NCBI RefSeq assembly: GCF_900105535.1 | Contig: NZ_LT629779.1 | Coordinates: forward strand, 1,488,001 to 1,552,000 | Reading direction: 5' to 3' | Length of the DNA stretch: 64,000 nucleotides | From: Pseudarthrobacter equi | Lineage (GTDB): Bacteria; Actinomycetota; Actinomycetes; Actinomycetales; Micrococcaceae | Shown: piece after piece, positions 25,025 through 34,231 of the stretch | Layout of the letters: each line of letters starts with the position of its first letter | Position numbering within the stretch: position 1 is the stretch's first letter | Notes under the pieces: generated by a model | What the model saw: the letters and a program-made list of their open reading frames with translations, nothing else | Database searches by the model: none | Told to the model about the DNA's origin: nothing | Made by a program: the position numbers and the translations under genes

Positions 25025-28000
25025 GTGACTAAATTTTTGGGTCCATTTCAAGTTGCTCGGCCTCCGTTGCCCGAGGGCTTATATGAGCTGCTGAACACAG
25101 AATCACTCGAGCAGTTTATTAATGAGGAAACTGCCGATGTGACACTCGCCGCGGTCGATGATGAAGATGCTCCCAACATCCTCTCCCGGTACGTCGCCGA
25201 TGCCCTCCGACAAACCCTGGCCGCAGCGAGACCAATTGAGCGTGTGGCCCTTGCCAACCGCCTCCTCGGGGAGCTGGGCGTTTCTAGCCGCATCGCACCG
25301 GGTCCAACCCAGCTCCAGTCTCTCCATCGCCCGGATAAGCTCAAACGCCGTAGTCTGCGCCGCCCTACCACCAAACTGAGTGACTCCGCCCTGCTCACCA
25401 ACAGTAAGGACGATCCAAACCTCGCTGCGGAACTCAGGACCGAGATCGAGTCCGCTGACACGGTGGACCTTCTCTGCGCCTTCGTGCGCTGGACCGGGCT
25501 GAGGCTCTTGGAGCCGGCCCTTGAACAACTGAAAGAACGCGGCGCAAAGCTCCGTGTCATCACCACCACCTATATGGGTGCCACCGAACGCCGCGCCGTT
25601 GACGAGCTCGTCAACCGGTACGGGGCCGAAGTCAAGATCAGCTACGAAACCAAGGCCACAAGGCTGCACGCCAAGGCCTGGCTCTTCCGCCGTAACACCG
25701 GATTCGACACCGCCTACGTCGGCAGCTCCAACCTAAGTCAAGCCGCTCTACTGGACGGGCTTGAATGGAACGTCCGGCTCAGCTCCGTCGCCACGCCCGC
25801 CCTCCTGCAGAAGTTTGAGGTCACCTTCGACAGCTACTGGGAGCAGCGGGCTTTCCAGAGCTATGACCCGGAGCGCGACGGCGAAAAGCTGGACGATGCG
25901 TTGGAACGCAACGGCGGCCGTCGCACAGCGGCACCGGATGCAGCCACCGGGCTTGAGGTTCAGCCATTCCTCCATCAGGAGGAGATGCTGGAGGACCTGG
26001 AAGCTGAGCGCCTCAAGGGCTACAACCACAACCTTCTGGTCGCCGCCACGGGCACTGGCAAAACAGTCATCGCGGCTCTGGACTACAAACGGCTAAGCGA
26101 AACCGCCGGTAGAGATCTAAAACTGCTCTTCGTCGCCCACCGTCAGGAGATCCTCAAGCAGGCAATGCGTACCTACCGTGACGTCATGCAGGACGGCGCC
26201 TTCGGTGAGCTCTACGTGGGGGAGCACAAGCCGCGGGAGTGGAAGCATATCTTCGCGTCCGTCCAGTCGTTGTCTTCCCTCGGCATCGAACAGCTCGAGC
26301 CTGACTTCTTTGACGTCGTCGTCATCGACGAGTTCCACCACGCCATGGCGCCCACGTACCGCCGCCTGCTGGAGCATCTGAAACCGCAACAGCTTCTCGG
26401 ACTCACGGCGACCCCGGAACGGGGCGACGGCGTCGACGTCGCCAAGCAGTTCTTCGATGGCCGGACCGCCAGTGAGCTTAGGCTCTGGGACGCACTGGAC
26501 GCTGACCTGCTGGTCCCGTTCCACTACTTCGGCGTCTCCGATGACGTCGACCTGAGCCGGTTGGAGTGGAAGCGCGGCAACTACGACACCACCCAGCTGA
26601 GCGCGATCTACACGGGAAACGACGCCCGCGCAGCCAAGGTGATCCGTGAACTCAGGGACAAGGTCACCAGCACGGACCAGATGCGGGCCATCGGCTTCTG
26701 CGTTTCGGTGCAGCATGCCCACTACATGGCGGAGGTGTTCAACCGAGCCGGAATTGCCTCTGTCGCCGTCGATGGCACCACTGACAATGCTGACCGCGAG
26801 GAAGCCCTCAGGCGCCTTGGCAAGCGCGAGATCAACTGCATTTTTGCCGTCGACCTCTTCAATGAAGGCCTGGACCTTCCGCAGGTGGACACCATCCTGC
26901 TGCTCCGGCCCACGCAGAGCGCCACTGTCTTTCTCCAGCAGCTGGGTCGCGGCCTGCGCCGTGCAGAGGGCAAAGCGGTGCTGACGGTCCTGGACTTCAT
27001 CGGCCAACAGCGCCGTGAGTTCCGCTTTGATCTGCGTTACCGGGCGCTGACCGGCTACGGGCGCAAGGAGCTGGAGAAAGCTGTCGAGGACGAGTTCCCG
27101 TACCTGCCGTCCGGCTCGCAGATTGTGCTGGACCGGGTGGCGCAGAGGGTGGTGCTGGACAACATCAAGGCGCAGCTGCGGTTCAACCGGGCGCAGCTGG
27201 TCCGGGACATCGCCTCGTACGCCGAGACCGAGCTGGAGGCCTATCTGGAGCGGTCCGGGAATGACGTGAAGACGATTTACCGGTCCACCAGGGACTCATG
27301 GACCAGCTACCTACGGCAGGCGGGGCTGATCCAGGGGCTTTCACCCCTGGAGACCGTGTTGCGGGGGAAGCTTGAGGAGTTGTCGGGCGCGGAGGAAAAG
27401 AAGCTGCTGGGCCGCATGGCCGCGCTCATTCACGTGGACGATCCGGAACGGGCGGCCGCCTATTCGATGCTGGTTGCCCCCGACGCGCCCCGCTACGCGG
27501 AGCTTGGCATGCGCGAGCAGGCTTTCGCACGCATGCTGTTCTACACGCTGTGGGATGACGGCGGAGGATTCAAGACGTACGACGACGGCCTGGACCACCT
27601 GCGCGGCTACCAGTTTGTGTGCCGCGAGATCCGCCAGGTGGTGAAGCTGGGCGTGGCGGCATCGAAACATGCAGCGAAGAGCCTGGGTGCAGAGTTGCAG
27701 CACATCCCGTTGCTGTCCCACGCGACCTACCGGCGCGAGGAGGTTCTGGCAGCGTTGCAGTACGGTTCGCTGGAGCAAGGCAAGAACGTGCAGCACCGCG
27801 AGGGCGTTGCATGGTGTCCGGCGACGGCTACCGACGCCTTTTTTGTCACCCTGAACAAGGACGACAAGAAGCACTCGGCGACCACGATGTACAAGGACTA
27901 CGCCATAAGCCCGGAACTGTTCCACTGGGAGTCGCAGAACGCGACGTCGCCGACCAGTCCGACGGGACAGCGCTACCTTAACCGGGCCCCGTACGGCTCG

Positions 28001-28183
28001 CGAATTCTGATCTTCACAAGGGATACGGCGGATGACGAGACCGGACTGACGGTTCCGTACACCTGCTTGGGTCAGGTGGACTACGTGCAGCACTCGGGCG
28101 AGAAGCCAATCGTGATCACTTGGAAGCTTCACCGGCCGATGCCAGCGGATGTGTTCGCGTCGGCGGCTGCCGTGGCGAAGTAA
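25025..28183 (+). CDS. PLD nuclease - SF2 helicase - DUF3427 fusion protein, about 1052 aa
   Basis: Three parts in order. A phospholipase-D-like nuclease domain (about residues 130-280) has TRLHAKAWLFRR with H215 and K217 and GSSNLSQAAL. A superfamily 2 helicase (about 320-700) has Walker A AATGTGKTVIA (K346), the DEFH box VVIDEFHHA (435-438), TATPERGDG and motif VI QQLGRGLRR (638-646). The last 200 residues are the DUF3427 domain. Relatives are frequent in defence islands and are thought to degrade foreign DNA. I choose the GTG at 25025; the open frame extends to a TTG at 24932 with unlikely Arg-rich sequence. GC content rises in the middle of the gene, so it is better adapted than its neighbours. 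Confidence 0.85.
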   Translation: MTKFLGPFQVARPPLPEGLYELLNTESLEQFINEETADVTLAAVDDEDAPNILSRYVADALRQTLAAARPIERVALANRLLGELGVSSRIAPGPTQLQSLHRPDKLKRRSLRRPTTKLSDSALLTNSKDDPNLAAELRTEIESADTVDLLCAFVRWTGLRLLEPALEQLKERGAKLRVITTTYMGATERRAVDELVNRYGAEVKISYETKATRLHAKAWLFRRNTGFDTAYVGSSNLSQAALLDGLEWNVRLSSVATPALLQKFEVTFDSYWEQRAFQSYDPERDGEKLDDALERNGGRRTAAPDAATGLEVQPFLHQEEMLEDLEAERLKGYNHNLLVAATGTGKTVIAALDYKRLSETAGRDLKLLFVAHRQEILKQAMRTYRDVMQDGAFGELYVGEHKPREWKHIFASVQSLSSLGIEQLEPDFFDVVVIDEFHHAMAPTYRRLLEHLKPQQLLGLTATPERGDGVDVAKQFFDGRTASELRLWDALDADLLVPFHYFGVSDDVDLSRLEWKRGNYDTTQLSAIYTGNDARAAKVIRELRDKVTSTDQMRAIGFCVSVQHAHYMAEVFNRAGIASVAVDGTTDNADREEALRRLGKREINCIFAVDLFNEGLDLPQVDTILLLRPTQSATVFLQQLGRGLRRAEGKAVLTVLDFIGQQRREFRFDLRYRALTGYGRKELEKAVEDEFPYLPSGSQIVLDRVAQRVVLDNIKAQLRFNRAQLVRDIASYAETELEAYLERSGNDVKTIYRSTRDSWTSYLRQAGLIQGLSPLETVLRGKLEELSGAEEKKLLGRMAALIHVDDPERAAAYSMLVAPDAPRYAELGMREQAFARMLFYTLWDDGGGFKTYDDGLDHLRGYQFVCREIRQVVKLGVAASKHAAKSLGAELQHIPLLSHATYRREEVLAALQYGSLEQGKNVQHREGVAWCPATATDAFFVTLNKDDKKHSATTMYKDYAISPELFHWESQNATSPTSPTGQRYLNRAPYGSRILIFTRDTADDETGLTVPYTCLGQVDYVQHSGEKPIVITWKLHRPMPADVFASAAAVAK

Positions 28184-28303
28184 TGCGTGTTTATAGGAGA
28201 AGTTCAGTCAGCAATCATGTAGTTGATAAAGTTCCATCGTTGAAAAGACTTCCTGTACATAGGTCGCATTTGGTATGACCGATCTAGGCAGGAAGGAATT
28301 TGC

Positions 28304-28354
28304 ATGTCTGATCTAAAGTTGTTTAAAATCGAACCACGGGATGAGATTCACTGA
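28304..28354 (+). pseudogene. Sixteen-codon stub resembling the N-terminus of a DUF5655/DUF91-type nuclease
   Basis: After GGAAGGAA an ATG opens MSDLKLFKIEPRDEIH and stops. M-(S/A)-D-(I/L)-K-L-F-(K/R) is the usual opening of DUF5655/DUF91-like nuclease-related proteins. I read it as a gene truncated when the Hachiman genes were joined here; a tiny leader peptide is the alternative. The remaining 28184-28303 shows nothing. Confidence 0.35.
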
Positions 28355-28379
28355 ATCAGAGCCCTCCTAAAGAGGAGAA

Positions 28380-29444
28380 ATGGTAACCATGGAGGAGTCT
28401 GAAGTTACAGCTCCTACAATCGCGGCACCGGAATCGGTACCCCTTCAGCTCAGTCTACGATCGTCCGACGTAGATCGATTCACAAAGCTGTTTTACGAGC
28501 CCGAAGCTCTTATCGTCGGGAAGAAAGCGGGTATTCAACTCCACGTCCTCCGGATTGATAGCGGAGAGTTCGCACTCGCTGAGCTTTACGAGTCCTTGTC
28601 CGATGCATCGATTACTTATGCGCTATCCAGGACGAATGCTGCCAAGTATTTTGCTGATCCCCGAGTCTCGATCGTCAACAAGGTTAAAGAAAAGTTTCGC
28701 CTGCCTGAGCTGAAGAGCGGTGAAGGTGGTGAAGTGTTGCTATACACGTTTCTCGAGAGTCATTTGGTCGCCCCTAAGTTGCTATCCAAGCTGGAACTCA
28801 AGACTGCCAACGACGATTATGTGAAGGGTGCCGACGGCATCCACCTTCGTCAATCAAACGCTGAACTGGAACTTATCTTTGGTGAATCGAAAATGCATTC
28901 GGACGGTAAAGGCAAGCCGGGATCGAGCCTTCAAACCGCAATCGCGGACGCCTTCAAGTCCATGGCGACGCTTCGAGACGGCAAGTTCAGCACCGACAAA
29001 TGGCTGGTTGAGAACAACTTACTGAAGGAGGCGTATGACGAGCAGACGGTAGATGCGTTGGCGGCGGTGTTGCTTCCAGACGCCTTATCATCCATCAAGA
29101 CAAGGAAGTCCTTTGGCGTATTTCTAGGATACGAAATCGACATCTGCGAGTGGCCGCTGATCGATCTTGATCACGATGAAATAGAAAGCCGAATCCGGAC
29201 AAAGGCACGAGAATTAGTCAATGATCGCATTGACTACATCCGGCAGCAGATCATCACCCACGGTCTGGGCGGTTACGAATTTCACTTCTACATGGTGCCG
29301 TTCTTGAAGCAAAAGACAAAAGAAGGCGTCCGGGGAATTAAGGATGTTCGGTTCACCCTCGCAAAGGAGCTATCCGGAAAAGAACCAAAGCCCGCTAGAA
29401 AGACACCCGCGCGCAAGCCCGCTAAAAACAAGGATGATGCCTGA
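28380..29444 (+). CDS. hamA: Hachiman defence protein HamA (DUF1837 nuclease), 354 aa
   Basis: DUF1837 protein, the effector subunit of the Hachiman anti-phage system; HamA is a PD-(D/E)xK-type nuclease held by the helicase HamB and released on damage. Visible motifs are GEGGEVLLYTFLESHLV (about residue 118), KGADGIHLR with D152 and ELIFGESKMH with E169 and K171, giving the D...ExK core. An Arg/Lys/Pro/Ala-rich tail ends the protein. Two ATGs nine bases apart (28380, 28389) share the GAGGAG; the spacing favours neither. The stop overlaps the hamB start (TGATG), as in other Hachiman loci. Confidence 0.88.
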   Translation: MVTMEESEVTAPTIAAPESVPLQLSLRSSDVDRFTKLFYEPEALIVGKKAGIQLHVLRIDSGEFALAELYESLSDASITYALSRTNAAKYFADPRVSIVNKVKEKFRLPELKSGEGGEVLLYTFLESHLVAPKLLSKLELKTANDDYVKGADGIHLRQSNAELELIFGESKMHSDGKGKPGSSLQTAIADAFKSMATLRDGKFSTDKWLVENNLLKEAYDEQTVDALAAVLLPDALSSIKTRKSFGVFLGYEIDICEWPLIDLDHDEIESRIRTKARELVNDRIDYIRQQIITHGLGGYEFHFYMVPFLKQKTKEGVRGIKDVRFTLAKELSGKEPKPARKTPARKPAKNKDDA

Positions 29445-32131
29445 TGGCGAAGACAATTGGGACCGGCCTTAGCGAGAGGATCGTCGCTTCCGAAGTTTTC
29501 GTTGATAGTTTCCGTCAGCTGGAGCGGATGTGCGCAGAGACCTTCCTCCTTGTATCCGAAGACCCTTCCTCTCAAGACGCATCCGGCGAACTTGACGTGC
29601 CGCGGCTTCTGCGATTCGCCGACATCCTCTCTCACTCCGAACTTCCTCTTCACAGGGAGCTCGCGTATACGGTGGTCGCTCTCCTGCATGAGCTTGTGGC
29701 GACGGACATGCTAGACAGCGACATGGCGGCTACAGTAAGTGGCTTCACTGAGGCCATCATGATTGAGCTGGGCAACTTTCCCGCGATAAAGACGCTTAGG
29801 CGGCGGAGTGAGCTAGAGCTGGTCCCCCCTCAATCCAAAGAAGTGACCAGAGCACTTAAACATGCAATCCAGGAGACCAGCCAGGGTGACTCGGTATTCA
29901 CCGACGCGCAAGCGACCATAGTTCGGAGCCTGGAAGGGGCCAGCTTCTTTAGCTTTTCCGGACCAACCTCGCTCGGCAAATCCTTCATTATCAAAGACAC
30001 CCTGTTCGGCTTAGTTCAAAAGCCCGAACTCGAAAATCGCTCCATCGTGGTGCTCGTGCCTACGAAAGCACTCATTACGCAAACGGTGGCTGACCTTCGT
30101 GAAGTTCTGGCCGGCCTACCAGAAGTACACATCTCTCCCCACCCTCAGCTGTCTTATTTCCTTAGAAAGCAGTTTTCCCGCACTGTCTTCGTCTTCACCC
30201 CAGAACGGCTACTGAGCTACCTGCCTAAGGCGCCCAGGGAGATCGACTACCTGTTCGTTGACGAAGCCCAGAAGGTGATCTCAGAACACGACACCAGAAG
30301 TCCGCTCTACTACCACGCCATCAACGAAACACTCCGGAAGTTTGCGACGAAGCTCATATTCGCCTCACCTAACATCGACAATCCTGAAATCTTCCTTCAG
30401 TTGTTCCAGAAGTCCTCTGAAGGTTCCATAGCCGTCCCCGAACGGACAGTGAGCCAGAGACGCTACCTCGTGGATTTCGTTGACAGGAAAGTTAGCCACT
30501 TCGAGCAACACTTTGGCACCGCTGACAACGAGTATCCAATTCCCCCTCAGTGGAGTAACAAGTTTGACGTGGTTCGGGATCTATCGCGCTCCAATCAAAG
30601 CATCGTCTACATCAACAGTGCCCGCGGCACCGTTATGGGTGCTTGTGAATTTGCGGATAGCCTTCCCGAAAGACACGATCCGCGACTAAGCTCTCTGGCC
30701 GCTTTCGCCGCGGAGAACGTCCATGAGGACTATTACCTCATCCGCTGCCTGAAGAAGGGCGTGGCGTTTCACCACGGACGAATGCCACAGGATCTGCGCG
30801 ACAAAATCGAAGAGCTGTTTTCAGCCACCGACTCACCGCTCCAGTTCGTGTTCTGCACCTCGACGCTCCTAGAGGGCGTCAACCTTCCCGCGAAGAACAT
30901 CTTTGTGCTGAGCGACCGGCACGGCCTCAAGATGCTGACGCGGCTCGACTTTGAGAACCTGATTGGACGTGCAGGCCGACTGACCTACGACTTTTCGGGC
31001 AACGTCGTTTGTATACGTGACAAGGCAACGACGTGGCAAGGAACGACTCGGGAGCTGATCCGCGGTGCTGGAACCCACAAGGCCGAAAGCTTCCTAGTAA
31101 ACCCACGTAAAGGTCGGAAGAAGGAGTACACGGACATTGAACGAGTCTTGACCGGCAAGCCCTTACCCAAGGGCCGGTCCGAGGAAGCTCGGAAGGCAAC
31201 GGAACAGTATGCTTCCATCCTCACGTTGCACGAGCTCTATGGACAGTCTTCTCCCCTCAAGGATTACTTTGTCGACCGAATCGACAATGCGAAGGACATT
31301 CTAAAGAAGGTTTCGCAGTCGATCGCAGTGCCCCAAGAAATTCTTCGGAACGCACCCGACATTCCCTCCGGCTCGCAGGACGGCGTATGGAATCGCATGA
31401 AGGCCGACCCGGCTTCTGCTCGCCTGGTGCCCGCGGATGCAGACCTGACTAAAACCTCCACCTATCACGCTGTTTTGCTGCGCCTCTACTCCGAATACGA
31501 CTGGAACCGGCAAGAGTCGACTGCTCCCGACTCTCTCGTTCCCAAGCGGAAAACCTCAATGGACCCAATCACAGCGAGGTTGCGATACTGGGCCAATCTG
31601 ATGCGGAACTGGACGAGTGGAAAACCTCTTAGTCAAATCATCAAGGGCTCTATCCGGTACTACGAGACGAACGGCGAAATAACCTTTCGGGATTTCGATT
31701 CAGAAACGACGTACACAACCGAGACGTTCATTAGGTCTGACCCTCGGCACATCAACCTGGTGATCGAAGAGACTCTCCTCGACATCGAAGTGGGTCTTCG
31801 TTTCAAGATCATGCGATACCTGCAGAACCATTATGAGCTAGCTCGACTAGCGCTCGGCGAAGACGAAGCAGGCATGAATCTCGCTAGCCTTGTTGAGTAT
31901 GGAACCTCTGACGTCGTAGCCATCGCATTACAGGACGCTGGCCTCTCCCGAGGAGCTGCACTCAAGGTAGCAAGTGATTTCGCCGGATATGTACAGGTGG
32001 CAGACGACGGCGACCTCATAAACCTGAAGATAGATGAGCTCATCAATGCCGTTGCATCCGACGCAGAACTGCTGGATGAGCTTACTGAACTTTTTCCTCG
32101 TCAACCCATAGCCAAGGAAGTGGCCGATTAA
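29444..32131 (+). CDS. hamB: Hachiman defence helicase HamB, 895 aa
   Basis: A Ski2-like superfamily 2 helicase: Walker A FSGPTSLGKSFI (K179), VLVPTKALITQ (motif Ia), the DEAQ box FVDEAQKV (273-276), STLLEGVNLPA and motif VI LIGRAGRLTY (508-512). About 380 further residues form the helical C-terminal region. With HamA directly upstream and a four-gene-scale overlap of one base, this is the second subunit of Hachiman, which loads on DNA and controls HamA. Length is in the range of known HamB proteins. Base composition is about 55% GC, lower than chromosomal genes here, consistent with horizontal arrival. Confidence 0.9.
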   Translation: MAKTIGTGLSERIVASEVFVDSFRQLERMCAETFLLVSEDPSSQDASGELDVPRLLRFADILSHSELPLHRELAYTVVALLHELVATDMLDSDMAATVSGFTEAIMIELGNFPAIKTLRRRSELELVPPQSKEVTRALKHAIQETSQGDSVFTDAQATIVRSLEGASFFSFSGPTSLGKSFIIKDTLFGLVQKPELENRSIVVLVPTKALITQTVADLREVLAGLPEVHISPHPQLSYFLRKQFSRTVFVFTPERLLSYLPKAPREIDYLFVDEAQKVISEHDTRSPLYYHAINETLRKFATKLIFASPNIDNPEIFLQLFQKSSEGSIAVPERTVSQRRYLVDFVDRKVSHFEQHFGTADNEYPIPPQWSNKFDVVRDLSRSNQSIVYINSARGTVMGACEFADSLPERHDPRLSSLAAFAAENVHEDYYLIRCLKKGVAFHHGRMPQDLRDKIEELFSATDSPLQFVFCTSTLLEGVNLPAKNIFVLSDRHGLKMLTRLDFENLIGRAGRLTYDFSGNVVCIRDKATTWQGTTRELIRGAGTHKAESFLVNPRKGRKKEYTDIERVLTGKPLPKGRSEEARKATEQYASILTLHELYGQSSPLKDYFVDRIDNAKDILKKVSQSIAVPQEILRNAPDIPSGSQDGVWNRMKADPASARLVPADADLTKTSTYHAVLLRLYSEYDWNRQESTAPDSLVPKRKTSMDPITARLRYWANLMRNWTSGKPLSQIIKGSIRYYETNGEITFRDFDSETTYTTETFIRSDPRHINLVIEETLLDIEVGLRFKIMRYLQNHYELARLALGEDEAGMNLASLVEYGTSDVVAIALQDAGLSRGAALKVASDFAGYVQVADDGDLINLKIDELINAVASDAELLDELTELFPRQPIAKEVAD

Positions 32132-32704
32132 GTACGACGTTTTCACGCGCAAGTTAGGTGCTTCCTTCCCTCGCTTGCGCTAACAGGACATGCCGCGCCG
32201 TGTCGTAGCTACGGCCGACACGCTTGGCGATCTCGCGAATAACTATCCCCTGGTTAACGGAGGCGGAGAATCTCTTTCCCTTTTGCGGGGGTCAGGCCGC
32301 GAGGTCTGGTCCGGCGCCATGCTCCGAGAGCAGTGTGAGGAATGCCGACTAGGCTATACCTCGCTCCCGGGCCAGCTCGTGCTCATTCGCCGGTCTGATG
32401 GCGAGCAACTAGTTGAGCAAGTTCGTCTGGTGTGAAGCGACAGGAGAGGCGGTAGCGCTGAGTGGGACGCGGTCGCTTAGCGTAGGACGTAGTTTGCCCG
32501 CATTGGTTCGCTCCAAGGGGCATGGATGACCTCGAACTTGACGATGGTCCATTTGGTGCGGTTCGAGTAACATCCTACGAGCTCGACCAGAGCCGCCTAA
32601 TTGCAAAGATGGCTCCATTGTTTTGGTAAACCAAGCGGGGGTTACTGGAGGAACCGCCGCTTTGGTTCCGACTGACGGCGTCCACCAAATTGAACCGCCG
32701 ACGT
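32132..32704. other. Decayed border of the defence island
   Basis: No intact gene. On the minus strand, about 32160-32270 reads as a helix-turn-helix scrap (GIVIREIAKRVGRSYDTARH) interrupted upstream by stops, which looks like the end of a small DNA-binding or transposition-related protein. The rest (32440-32700) has no recognisable coding signal. This is where the composition returns to the chromosomal type. Confidence 0.45.
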
Positions 32705-33216
32705 TTAAAGCGCCAGCAGGAACACCCACAGCGGCACGTCCTCGCCCGGCACGTACCAGTCCCGCTCCGGCGCGCGTCGGAAGCCGAGGGACTGGTAGAG
32801 CCGGTAAGCGCGTTTCATGAAGGTGGCGCTGGTGATGCTGATCGCCTCGATGCCGGGCAGCTGCCGGGCGTGCTCCACGATCTCCCGCACCACGGCCCGC
32901 CGCACGCCATCGCCCTGGTGCGCGGGATCAACCGCCAGCATCCGGAACTCCAGCTCCCCGTCCTGTGCGATCTCGCTGTAGGGTTGGCCGGCGAACGTCA
33001 GCGTCACCGCCGCGACCACCTTTGCAGCCACCTCCGCCACCCACACCTGGGCGTGCTCGGCGCGGTGCTCCACGTCTCCAGCACGCCCATGTAGGGATCA
33101 TCGGCAGCGAAGTGCCCGGCCCGGAGGTAGGCGTCGCGGGTGATCCGCCGGACCTCCGGAAAGTCCGCCGGTACCGCCCGCCGGAAGGTAACAGTCAGCG
33201 GCGGTGTGACAGTCAT
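32705..33216 (-). pseudogene. GNAT N-acetyltransferase gene with a frameshift
   Basis: The N-terminal part (VTFRRAVPADFPEVRRITRD to PYMGVLE) and the C-terminal part (VEHRAEHAQVWVAEVAAKVV, then FRMLAVDPAHQGDGVRRAVV with the acetyl-CoA loop) lie in different frames. They join near 33080, where GGAGACGTGGAG would read correctly with one more G. Either a one-base deletion inactivated the gene or the assembly has an error. The start ATG overlaps the ribokinase stop (ATGA), so it is the second gene of that unit. Substrate unknown. Confidence 0.8.
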
Positions 33217-34082
33217 GAGCAAGTGCCCGACGCAGCGGCCGTCCGCTCCACGTAGTGGCCCAGCTGTGCCAAATCCGGCTGGGACGAAGGATCCCCCACT
33301 ACATCCGCACCCACGGCATTCGCCACAGCCAGAGCGCGTGAATAATCCAGCCCGCTCCGCAGCGCCAGCACCAGGGCGGCGCAGAATGCGTCGCCCGCTC
33401 CGACGGTGTTTGCCACGGAAACAGCAACAGACGGAGCTTCGGCCACCTTCTTGCCGTGCTCGAACATGGCCGAGCCGTCCTTGCCGTACGTCACCGCCAC
33501 CAGCTTCGCCTCGGCGAGGGCCGGGATGAGGGCGTACTCGCTCTCGTTGACGATCACCAGGTCGCACCGCTCGAGCAGCTCCGCCGGCAGGTCCGTGGCC
33601 GGCGCAGCGTTCAGCACAAAGAACCCGCGCGCCTTCCGGGCGGCCTCCAGCACCACGTCCAGGCCCACCTCAAGCTGGCACAGCACCGTCTCCTCCGGGC
33701 CGAACTCCACCCCGTCCAGCGACAAGTGCGAGTTGGCGCCCGGGCACACCACGATCTGGTTCTCGCCGTCGCGGTCCACCACGATCAGCGCCGTTCCGGT
33801 CGGTTGGGGGAGCACGGCCACGTCGGAGGTCTCAACGCCCGCAGCGGCCAAGGCTTCGAGCATCCGCTGTCCGGACGAGTCCTTGCCGACGGCGCCGACC
33901 ATTCGGGCGCTGCCACCCAGCCGGGCCGCGGCCGCTGCCTGGTTGGCGCCCTTGCCGCCGGGCTGCTCGGACAGGACGGCTCCGCCGATGGTTTCGCCCG
34001 CTGTGGGAAGCCGCTTGGCGGTGGCGATCAGGTCCAGGTTGATGCTGCCGACCACGGTGACGGCAGGGCGTGTTGTGTTCAT
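33213..34082 (-). CDS. rbsK: Ribokinase, PfkB family, 289 aa
   Basis: Phosphorylates D-ribose at O5 with ATP. The first PfkB signature is at GGKGANQAAAAARLGG (about residues 42-57), the N-terminal sugar-binding VVGSINLDLIATAKRLP is typical of ribokinase, and the second signature with the catalytic aspartate is VANTVGAGDAFCAALVL (about 228-244). Length is normal. It diverges from a transporter and nucleoside hydrolase; ribose released from nucleosides would be its substrate, forming a compact salvage unit. The shared 149-base upstream region contains GntR-type palindromes. Confidence 0.9.
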   Translation of the reverse strand: MNTTRPAVTVVGSINLDLIATAKRLPTAGETIGGAVLSEQPGGKGANQAAAAARLGGSARMVGAVGKDSSGQRMLEALAAAGVETSDVAVLPQPTGTALIVVDRDGENQIVVCPGANSHLSLDGVEFGPEETVLCQLEVGLDVVLEAARKARGFFVLNAAPATDLPAELLERCDLVIVNESEYALIPALAEAKLVAVTYGKDGSAMFEHGKKVAEAPSVAVSVANTVGAGDAFCAALVLALRSGLDYSRALAVANAVGADVVGDPSSQPDLAQLGHYVERTAAASGTCS

Positions 34083-34144
34083 GGGAAAACTCTCTCAGGG
34101 GGAGGGCCGGAAGCGGCCGGGCTTTCGAAAAAGTGTAGCGCATG

Positions 34145-34180
34145 GTTGTACTTGTGAGTCATACGTGGTTGTATAACAAC
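34145..34180. promoter_or_regulatory. Candidate GntR operators between ribokinase and the transporter
   Basis: GTTGTAC at 34145-34151 and a perfect 13-base palindrome GTTGTATAACAAC at 34168-34180 lie in the divergent promoter region. The same GTTGTAC, facing GTACGAC, is found at 39380-39399 before the GntR gene at 38544-39326, which makes that protein the likely ligand-controlled repressor of the nucleoside genes and of itself. Confidence 0.5.
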
Positions 34181-34231
34181 TCGAATCGCCATGAAAAGGC
34201 GATTCCTTCTGCTCGAACAAAGGAGTTTGAT

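Noticed and set aside
32190..32435. 81-codon plus-strand frame after hamB
   Set aside because: No support as a protein; the minus strand carries a helix-turn-helix scrap instead, itself interrupted by stops.
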